44,528 nt of DNA from positions 1 to 44,528 of the forward strand of contig MNCI01004656.1 of assembly GCA_015680685.1 (NCBI GenBank). Reading direction: 5' to 3'. This DNA comes from Gnetum montanum (Eukaryota; Streptophyta; Gnetopsida; Gnetales; Gnetaceae). Both the position numbers and the translations under genes were made by a program. The notes beneath the pieces were generated by a model. That model made no database searches. It worked only from the letters and a program-made list of their open reading frames with translations, and was not told the DNA's origin. Shown piece by piece: positions 34,420 through 44,500 of the stretch (positions within the stretch are counted from its first letter, which is position 1; every line of letters begins with the position of its first letter).

Positions 34420-36760
34420 TAAAATAAGACAATTCAGGAATACATGGTGTTCATCTTCAATTGGTCCTAGATTACATAAACAACAGGTTCTCTCTTCTCT
34501 TGAAATCTTGACCCATCTACTTATCTTGTTTTCTGCTTTTTTAACATGGTAGGTGATAGAATATATGAGCAGATAAATAAGTTGCTTTTTTGTTGATGCT
34601 TTCTTTTAATATTATCTAAGTAGAATTGTTTCTTTCCTACTAGGCTACCCCTTGATGTGCAAAAGTACCTTGTTTATGATATTCTTACAAAAAGCTGCCT
34701 TATATCACAATGTAGAATCTTTGAGTGTTTTATTTTTTGAGCTAAATTATTCCCTTATGCAACCACTCTATTTATTGTGTAGCAACTAAGACTTCTTTTG
34801 AAAATTTAATGTTATGCTATAAGAGAGACTATGAATCTATGCTGCAGATTGACAAAGAGCTTATATCTTGAAGGGCATCATATCTACTTCAAGAAGCGTC
34901 AAATCATATTGTGCCTGTCTTTTAACTTGAAACTCTTCCACTAAAAAATGCTTTTGAACTTCTTCTATTTTCTTTCAATATTTGCTAGCAAGTTCAAGAC
35001 CCCACACTACACACCCATACAAAGGAGTTGGTTGCACAATAAAACAATTTTTTTTTTATTTCTTAGGCTAATTTAGCTTTCTTATGACATTTGCTTTTTA
35101 AATTAAATAAAGCTCTCAATCCACTTGCAATCTTCTTGTTTGATGCATACATTCCACTTGTAATTGTGAGAAAGATCTAAACCAAGGTATCAATAAGTTG
35201 GTGTCATATTTACTTGGTCCTTTCCAATAATGAAATAGTAATAATTATTCTTAGTACCACTTACCCTAGTTCTGGGTTTTTGCACCTTAACTTTCATTAT
35301 TGACTATTGGTAGAAATCATCCAAAATAATATGCATTTTTTGTTGACCTTCCTTAGAATTAGAGATGAGAATTACATCATCAACATAGAGCAAAAGATAG
35401 ACAAAGTTAAAATTATTTTTAATAAAGTATCTACTTGGAATTTTTTGGGTCCGCTCTTCAAGTTCATTAATAAAAATAACAAAAAGTGTAAGTAACAGAA
35501 GACAACCTTATTTAACCCCCAATATGACTATGCAGTAAAACATTTTTATACATTTTGGTACAGACTTTGAATAATAAATAACAAAGATAGAAAAGTACTT
35601 GTGTTTTTTAATCACTTCCACAGTTTGCTTCAAATAACAGAATCATATGCTTTAAAAAAATCAACAAACCAAACAAAGTTTTTATTTTTATTTTTCCCTT
35701 TTGCACAATTAATAAGATATTTCAATGTGATGAGGTGATCAATAGTAGAATGATTTTATTTTTCCCTTTTGCACAATTAATAAGATATTTCAGTGTGATG
35801 AGGTGATCAATAGTAGAATGATGACATCTAAACCTAGCTTGTGAAACTACTCATAAATTGTTTTCTTCTATATATATACCAATCTTCATCTCAAGAAGAT
35901 TTCCCATACCCTTGGAACAAATATTACTGATTATAGTCAACCTTTAGTTATTTAAATCAAATTTATCTCCTCTTTTGAAGAGCAAAATAACTCTATCAAT
36001 ATACCATTCTTTATCTAAACCAATTTGAAGCCCATGGTTTAGATTTTTCCAAATTGTCTACCATACTGAAAGTCCTTCCCAAGTAAGCATTTCTCCATAT
36101 AATCCTGCTACATCGTCAATGACTTTACTTTAGGCTAGTCTTTTGATGCCTTACCTAGTGTCCTCACAGGAGTTCAAAAATTTATCATTATTCTTTTGAT
36201 ACCCTACTAATTCTCCCTTGCCTTGAAACAAATTTTAAAAAATCTACAACATATCATAATATCATAAAAGGAAAATTTTGGTTTTAATTTTTCCCTTTTA
36301 TGTAGTAACTTCAAAAAATTTCTTGGTTCTATCTTATTCATGTGGAGAAGACTAGTTTGTCTCTGTTTAATGCATTGTCTTTCTAAATCAAATTCTTATA
36401 AAACCTGATAGCTATTAAAGGTTTTTGCATTTTTAATTGAAGTCTAGCTACCATACATTCATAATCAAACCAAGGTTAAAACTATATTGATGCTTTTCTA
36501 AAAACCGATTATGCTGCTACTACTAAAATTTCAGCAAGTGTTAGTATTTTTGGACTTCCTCTTGAAAATCTAACTTGACTTTGTTTGTTATCCTATAAGA
36601 AACCAACTTTCTCTATTGTCTAACATGCTGTAAATTTATTAGAAGGCTAAAATAAAGTGGCTGATGGTTAGACTCTTATCTCATCACATACCTCAAAGCA
36701 TTTCATATAAGCTACATTGGTGATCAAAAAATCTATACATGATGAACCTTATGGTATTGG
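34420..36760 (-). pseudogene. LINE remnant: endonuclease end and reverse transcriptase, broken
   Basis: On the minus strand, translation in shifting frames gives CIDFLITNV and MKCFEVCDEIR near 36740-36670 (end of an endonuclease-like part). Next come VILLFKRGDKFDLNN and TIISNI near 36000-35920, VDFFKAYDSVI near 35660, and LLLYVDDVILISNSKEG, whose YVDD catalytic box is at 35387-35376. Then follow a YLG block near 35195 and a tail to about 34420. This order is that of a plant non-LTR reverse transcriptase (RGDKxDPxNYRGI, VDFxKAFDSV, YADD, YLG). Many stops and frameshifts are present. A 68-bp duplication lies within it. Confidence 0.7.
35686..35823. repeat. 2 x 68-bp tandem duplication inside the LINE remnant
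   Basis: The block ttgcacaattaataagatat and its flanks recur with period 68 (35701 and 35769). The visible difference within this block is one base (caatg against cagtg), so the duplication is younger than the LINE. Confidence 0.9.
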
Positions 36761-37367
36761 GAATGTATAGCAATGTTACCAAGGTGTCTAGCAATTTCAC
36801 TAAAATGTAAGTCACTTTTACTTAGCTTTAATTCAATTTCACATTGACTAATTTCAATTTTGCTTAGTATGTTACTTAAATTTTCTTTTATGTGCTACCA
36901 ATTTCACAAATTAAAATACAAATTTATCCAATAGTGTAAAAGCTTACATTTTTAATTTTGAAACTTTGGATGTATTTCTTTATTAATTTGAAGGAAACTG
37001 ATTCGGCCAAGAAGCAAATTGAGTTGTATTTTAGGGGGTGTTGGTAGCTTCTTGTGTTGTCAAGTAAGATCATTTGATAAAGTGGTCAGCTTCTTGTGTT
37101 AGGTAAGAGGTTGCACTCTCGCTCAAGCAATTAGCTTTTTGTCTTGTTACACATTGTTATATTCCTTTGTTACTTTTCTAAAGTATCAAATTAGTTATTT
37201 CTTTCCACTTTTTGTTTTTCGTATTTTATCCATGAATCTTGTCACTCCATCTTTATACTCAGATTTTATGTTTGAACAATTGAATTTGTTTAATATCTTT
37301 ATGTTTGTTTCACATGCAATTGTTTAACATAAAATGTGTTTGCCTAGATAACATCATGGACTAAGAG
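36761..37367. other. Intergenic, AT-rich, up to the insertion site of element C
   Basis: No gene is visible. The last five bases (37363-37367, aagag) should be the left copy of the target-site duplication of element C; the right copy lies outside the window. Confidence 0.5.
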
Positions 37368-37392
37368 TGATGAGACGCGACATGCACTGGGC

Positions 37393-37439
37393 CGCGATAT
37401 CGCGTCTTCTCCTGCGATATCGCGTACGCGATATCGCGT
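37393..37439 (+). promoter_or_regulatory. Triple CGATATCG palindrome array in the U3 of C
   Basis: There are three palindromes: cgcgatatcgcg at 37393-37404, gcgatatcgc at 37414-37423 and acgcgatatcgcgt at 37426-37439. They sit 15-60 bp upstream of the TATA box. The arrangement suggests binding sites for a dimeric factor or a silencing target; this is inference. Confidence 0.7.
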
Positions 37440-37453
37440 CCCGCCGCCATATC

Positions 37454-37461
37454 TATAAATA
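37454..37461 (+). promoter_or_regulatory. TATA box of C 5' LTR
   Basis: Tataaata, 86 bp from the LTR start, in the context atatctataaataagagg. Transcription should start about 30 bp downstream, so U3 is unusually short compared with R-U5. Confidence 0.75.
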
Positions 37462-37740
37462 AGAGGTGGCACTCCCCTTATTTGCCAATCCTGGCTAGTG
37501 TAGCGAAGCTCTGGCAGATTGATCACTCCAGAGTTAGAATTTTTCCCATGTGCTCGCAGTAGGAGTCCTAGAGTGAACGGCTCTTTATTCGAGCAGCTTG
37601 TAACCTAAACCCAAGTTGTGTACGGTAATTAAGACGAACTTGATTGGATAAACCTTGCAGCACGTGGTTTAATTTATTGTTGTTTATTTACTGCTTTCCT
37701 AGTGCGTTCAAGTACGACTTGATTACGAGTGTCTACGGAC

Positions 37741-37986
37741 GTGTACGGCTAGTCAAGGAATCGGCTGCTTGACGCAATGCATGAGTACGACTCAATTACG
37801 AGCATTGGCTGCTTGGTAACCCAGTAGTGTATTCCAGGATTCTGCACTTGGTAATCCCAGTAGTAGTCCGATGTGTACGGCTAGTTGAGGAATCGGCTGC
37901 TCATTGCTAGGCTAGAACGTGTGATAAGTACGACTTAGTTACGAGCACCCACGGGTGTGTACAGCTAGCTAAGGAATCGACTGCTT
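37741..37986 (+). repeat. Dispersed subrepeats in R-U5 of C
   Basis: Three 30-bp copies of gtgtacggctagtcaaggaa...ctgct lie at 37741-37770, 37873-37902 and 37957-37986. They alternate with agtacgac...ttacgagca words (near 37710, 37785 and 37930). Confidence 0.85.
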
Positions 37987-38412
37987 ATCACACTTAAGCT
38001 AAATAGGTGCCTCAGTACGACCACTTCGAGCACTTGCGTTACGTGTGGTGATCCCAGTAATGATTAGCGTTTGGTAAGCCACAGTTGCATAGTTCAGGGT
38101 GTGTCCGGCAAGTGGGAACAGATGCTGACGCTAGTTAATTTAGACTTAGATCTTAGTTAGAGTTAGCTTAGTTTTCTCAACCCTTTCCTCTGATAGCATA
38201 GGAGATAAGCCGAAAATACCAAAAAATCACATACCTTAGACTTGATTAACCATACACCTTGACACTTACAAGCAAGCCTGGGAAGACAACGAACGATTAA
38301 CCCCAAGTGTTTCTTGTGGTGTTAAGGCATTTAGTCTGCGGAGTTCGACCGGATCGCGCGTGCACGCTCGTATTCGTATGGTTGAGTGTAGGGGTACCTC
38401 GCCACTCATCAT

Positions 38413-38430
38413 TGGCGCCGTTGCCGGGGA
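38413..38430 (+). other. tRNA-Asp primer-binding site of element C
   Basis: The site tggcgccgttgccgggga is a perfect 18-base complement of the 3' end of plant tRNA-Asp (including CCA). It lies one base after the LTR, as is standard for Athila-type elements. Confidence 0.92.
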
Positions 38431-38557
38431 CTAAGTGTTTTTACGCCAATTGAACATAAGGGATATCACTCACATCGTTGTGAGCCTAAAACGAACCTTA
38501 GGGTTAATCAGTTAATTCAGAACATAAATAACGGTGAAAATTAGCACACCATTAGAA

Positions 38558-41500
38558 ATGGCTTCTTCTCATGCAATCAACTCACCTAAGGACAATACAG
38601 GAGAAAGTCAGGATCATACGCATAACCGAAATCAACCATGTCCTCAACAATCCAAAGTCACATATACTCATCCCGATGAGTATGTGCCGGATTTTACCTT
38701 TGTTTTCCATCAAGATGAGCAACTGCGGTGGAGAGACATGCAAGGTAACATCGTGTTACCCCCAGATCGCTCTGCTCCCAACATGCTTTTCCGTGCCTTG
38801 GTACAGATTGGCATGCATGAGCTGTTCGCAGAATACGTTTTGGATGACCATGACACAAGGGATTATCATCCCACAAATGCCCAACGTATTCGGGATGCAA
38901 GGCAGGAGAGCCAACATTCACTATTGAAGGGCAAGGTTCCCCACGTCATTAGTGAAATAGGAGAAGAGGAACCCCTCACGATGGGTTTCTTAGAAAATGA
39001 TGTTCCTCCTCCTCACTCTAGTGAAGAGGTTAGGCATCAGGGCCTTAGATCAACGATACATATTCCAGGCTCTGATCCCCGTGAGCACCAGCTGTTCACG
39101 GCAGGAACAACTACTCACACTAATGACGGACTCGTTGATCGTCACAACGATCGGGGCCGAAGCAGCCGAAGAGAAGGCAAGAAACATCACCATGGTGATG
39201 GATCCCCTTCTTCTTCTCCTTCATCTCATCATTCACCCTCTCCTTCCACATCTGGGCGCAGCCACCATGAGCATAACGCGGAGAGTAAAGGTAAAAGAGA
39301 TGAAATGCCTCGACAGGAAGGTCGAGAGGAGTTAGGACAAGGGCAAGGACGTAGGGAGAATAGGGAACCACCACGTAGACATCACAGACGTCATGAAAGA
39401 GATGATCATGACGAACCCCTATTCGCAACCCGAAGTATGCTTGATATTAGAGAGGCAGTTAGGATTCCCACAAGGCATTTAAAAGACAGTAGGATCAAGC
39501 GTTTGGACATAAATAATATCCCACGTTTTGAAGGGGGATACAACGCTGATCCTCAACATCATTTACAGGCATTCCACGATGCCTGTGCCTTGCAGAACAT
39601 AGACAATGAGTGGCAGAAACTCAAGTTGTTCCCAAGGACACTCACTAAAGAAGCAGAAAGCTGGTACCGGTCCTTAGAACCGGAAACCATCAGGAGGTGG
39701 AGTACGATGCTTGAATTGTTCAACAACAAATATCAAACGTACTCCAGAGTGTCTAACTTGCGTAAGCAGATCCAAGGCTGGAAACAAGGAGCTCATGAAT
39801 CCTTGGATGCTGCCATGGCCCGTTACTACACACTGCTACATCGTTGCCCGGGCCATGGGTACGCTAAACGGGATCAACTTCGCCACCTCGTGGATGGGCT
39901 ACGAAATGAAACGAGAAGAACTCTTGGGACTTACGCCCAAGGGAGACTCTCCCAATTAAGAGCCCATGAAGTTGAAGTTTTGTTGGAACAAGTAGCGCAA
40001 GAAGAGGGTGAGCTACGTAAAAGAGAAAGTGCGGAGGAATACAACCGCGATCCCTCCCTTCGCAAGAAGGGAGTGAAATTCTGTGATGAGGAGGATGAGT
40101 CACCACTCGAAGAGTTGGTGAACAGGAAAACCGTGCCGATCCAAAAGTTAACAACGGAGGTATCGGCTAAGGTAGACCAAATGTGGGATTCCTTAGACTC
40201 ACGAATAGAAACAGTTTTGAAAATTGTAGAGGAGTCTAAGGATGAGCAAAGTAGTGAAAAAGGCAAAAACATGCGGAGAAACTTTAACCCTACACATAAC
40301 AAGGGTAAGGGAAAAATCTCTAACTCCGATGAGGCTAAAAATTCTGCTTCAGATAATGATGGTGGATGTGAGGTCTGCTACTATGACCATCCTAAGGGAT
40401 GTTGTCCAATTATCTCACATCTGCAGGAGTCTAGGGTGTATGCATTAAATCCAAGGCTTAATCAACGGCAAACACCCCGAAGGTTACCTTATCCACAAGG
40501 TAACCCAAGGCAGTTCCACCAACCCTTGACGTATTATCCAAGTGGAACACCTCCGCAGCCCATTGGACAGCACCAGCAGTGGCAATACCCACAGTCGTGG
40601 GGGATGCCACCGCCAGCACATCAGTACCCTTACCGGCAGCCTGATCTGCATGGTTATTATGTGCAGCAGCCGGTTTGTCCAAGTAACTTTACGAGTTACA
40701 TGAGCCCTCCAGGTTACTACCACGTTCAGGAATGTTTTCGGATTCCCCTTCCTTCAAGAAATGTTCCGTACCCCCGACATCCTCCACGTACATCCGCACC
40801 TCTTGCACCTAAGGCTGCACCACCAACTGCTCCAACAAAACCTAGGGTAAACCCTACTCAGCTGCAACAACTCGACATTGCGAGGGCACCTAAACCTTCA
40901 GCCCCGATTGGTTCTAACAAGTGTCCACCCAAAAGATCTTTCCTTAGGACCAACAATCCAACTAAGCTGTTGCCCTCACAAGCAGTTGAGCCTCCTAATG
41001 CTTCTACACCTAATGCGGGTTCGAGAAATCTTCCAGCCGCAAAATCACGTCCGATGCACACGGTTATGCTAACACATACGGTAACTGACTGGATCAAAGT
41101 TGGTCACCTTCCCAAGAAATTATCAGATCCAGGAGTCCCCCTAGTTTACCTTCAAGTCGCCGGGAATGAACCACATAAGGCTCTCCTTGATTCAGGTTCC
41201 GGGGTTAACTTAATCTCACAACAATTATATAAGACCTGGAACCTACCTCCACTTAAGAAGAGCAATGTCCGCCTTGAGCTGGCTGACCAGTCCATCACCG
41301 TCCCTCTGGGGCAGGTTGAAGACATTGTTACAACTGTAGGTGGATGGTCATACCCAGCCGACTTCCTGGTGATTGAAATCAATAATGACAAAGGGGATTT
41401 CCCAATTATCATGGGAAGGGCATGGTTAAACACAATCGATGCTCGCTTAGGAATTCGTAATCTTTCCCTAGAAATATCAAAGACAAATACATATGGGAAA

Positions 41501-44500
41501 ACTGAGAGGAAGAGAGTTCCATGCATCGCATATAGTGACACAGGGTGTCATTGCGTGCAGAAGTCATGGGTAATGCGAAGTCTAACACTACCTGCATGCA
41601 ATCGGTGTGCACAGGATATTAATATACAAAAGTGCCTATATGCAACAGCCACACAACAAGAAGACGCCCAGTGGCTGATAGCTGATAAAGATGACAAACC
41701 AACTACCTGCATGGAACTAACTGAGGGAATAACTAATGCTTACCTTGAAAGCACAGACCTATTGGAGCAAGTTCGTTGCCAACTTCCAGCCCTTAACTCT
41801 GAAAACATTAATTGGGGGAAGTTGGAGATTCCTGAAGAGTTTAAACAGGAGCCCCTAGAATTAAAACCGCTACCCACCGATCTAGAATACGTGACCCTCA
41901 ACAATGGGAAACCGGTGATCATTAATGCAAAGCTCGTGCCCACACAAAAAGAGAATTTACGAAAGGTGATAAACAAGTGGTCTACCGCCTTCGCTTGGTT
42001 GTATCCTGAAATAACTGGAATAGACCCTCGGATATGCCAACATAGGATTTATACTGATCCTTCTATGAAACCTCGCAAACAACCCCAGAGACGACTGAAC
42101 CCGAAACTAAAGAAAATTGTTAAGGAAGAACTTGAACAGCTTCTCAAGGTCGAGTTCATTTACCCTATCGCTGACAGCGAATGGGTTAGTCCTCTCGTCA
42201 TTGTACCAAAAAAGGGAGGTAAATGGAGGGTATGTATAGATTTTCGGCTGTTAAATATGGCAACATTCAAAGACCACTTTCCACTACCATTTGTGGATCA
42301 AGTCTTAGACACTATCGCAGGGCATCGCTACTATAGTTTTCTGGACGGATATAGCAGGTACAACCAAATACGCATTGCACTAGAAGACCAGGCCAAAACA
42401 ACGTTCACCAGTCCTTGGGGAACGTTCGCATATAAGCAAATGCCTTTTGGCTTATGTAATGCACCTGCCACATTCCAACGCTTAGTTCTAAGTATCTTTC
42501 AGCAACAAATAGGTAATGGAGTAGAAGTCTTCATGGACGACTTCTCCACCTATGGAACGAGCTTTGACCAAGCCCTCGACCGGTTACAGCAGGTCTTGAA
42601 ACGATGTGTTGAAACCAACCTCAAACTCAACTGGCAAAAGAGCCATTTGATGGTTCAAGAGGGCATAGTGTTAGGGCACAAAATTTCACAGTCAGGAATC
42701 GAGGTGGACCCCCAAAAGATTAAAGTCATCCAGGGAATCACTCGACAACCTGAAACCGTTAAAGACGTAAGATCATTCCTTGGACATACTGGCTACTACA
42801 GGAGGTTTATCGCGAACTTCTTGAAGGTTGCCAAGTCGTTGGTAGAGTTAACGAAGAAAGATGCGTCATTTGAGTGGACCAAGGAATGTGAGCAAGCATT
42901 CCAAGCTCTTAAACAGAGGCTTGTAGAAACCCCCATCCTACAAGCATCTGATTGGTCCAGACCATTCCACATAATGACTGACGCATCCAATTATGCTTTA
43001 GGAGCTATACTGACACAATTAGATGAGCAAAAACGACCATACTACATTCATTGTGCCAGCAAAAGTATTACCGGTGCACAACTTAACTACACAACTACGG
43101 AAAAAGAGTTAATGGCTGTTGTGTTTGCACTGGACAAGTTTAGGCACTATGTATTGGGCTACAAGGTATATATCCATACAGATCATAGTGCCATTAGGTT
43201 CCTGATGAATAAGCCAACAGTTAGCCCACGTATCATACGTTGGCTGGTAATTCTTCAAGAGTTTGATTTAACTATTGTAGACCGCAAAGGCACCAAGAAT
43301 GTCGTCGCTGATCACCTATCTCGGTTGCGATGGGACAACAAAGAGGACAAATACACGGTAGCTGATCATTTTCCGGACGAGGCCCTCTTTGCTGGTGTAA
43401 TAAATAACCAACCCACGAACGTAAACTGGTACAATAGTATTCTCACTTATCTAACCTCACAACAAATGCCACAGAACTTAGATGTTAGAAAGAAGCAGCA
43501 GTTTCTCCACAACATCAAACACTTCATAGAAATTAGGGGGCAACTTTATAAAGTCTGCTCTGATGGCCTAGTTCGATGGTGTGTCCCCGATCAAGATCAA
43601 TTAAGAGTTCTCCAGGATGCCCATGATGGCCCTTGTGGAGGTCATTATGCAGGGAGACGCACAGCCACTAAAATCCTGCTTGCGGGATATTACTGGCCAA
43701 CGCTATTTCGGGATGCCCATCAGTTTGCACAATCCTGTGAGCGATGCCAGCGTGATGGGGGAATGACTACTAGGATGGAGGGTCCACAGCAGTGGATTCA
43801 ACCTTTAGAACCCTTCGATATTTGGGGAATTGATTTCATGGGACCAATTACACCAATGTCCAACGGAAAGGCCTATATAATCGTTGTTGTTGATTACCTA
43901 ACTAAATGGGCCGAAGCAGCTGCTGTAACCGATTGTACATCATCTACAGCTGCCCGATTTGTTCAACAACAAATCATTAACAGGTTTGGTGTGCCTCGTG
44001 CACTTATTTCTGATAATGGAACACACTTTACAGGTGCAACCTTTCGAAAGTTGATGCAACGTTTAGGGGTTGAGCATAAACTAACCACACCTTATCACCC
44101 CCAAGCTAATGGTCAAGCTGAAGTTACCAATAGGGAGATTACCAGAATATTAACGCGGACAGTTAGCAAATTTAGGCGAGACTGGAGCACGAAACTAAAT
44201 GACGCTCTTTGGGCGTATCGCTCCACTTGGAAGCTCCCTACAGGATATTCTCCCTACGAGCTCGTGTACGGAAAACTTCCAAAACTACCTATCCAGAGCG
44301 AACTCCGTACACTCTCCATGGCTTGTGAACTTCACTTGGATCTCGACCTAGCACAAAAGCAACGACTAGCCACCTTAAACGTGTTAGATGAAAATCGATT
44401 AGTTGCACTGTCGTTAAATGAGTTACACAAGGCACACAATAAACAACGGCATGACTTGAGGATCCGAAGGTTTAGATATAAACCAGGAGATAAGGTTCTT

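Larger units (their letters stand above)
37368..38411 (+). repeat. 5' LTR of element C
   Basis: It begins TGATGAG and ends CTCATCA, a 7-bp terminal inverted repeat, and is followed by one t and the primer site. It holds three palindromes and a TATA box in the first 95 bp, and three subrepeats near 37741-37986. The last 100 bp are shared almost unchanged with the LTR at the window start. Confidence 0.92.

Noticed and set aside
37344-37526. 60-codon minus-strand frame across the palindromes
   Set aside because: It crosses the LTR boundary and is produced by the palindrome array.
39120-40302. Several minus-strand frames of 75-123 codons inside gag of C
   Set aside because: They are antisense shadows of the intact plus-strand gag-pol frame.
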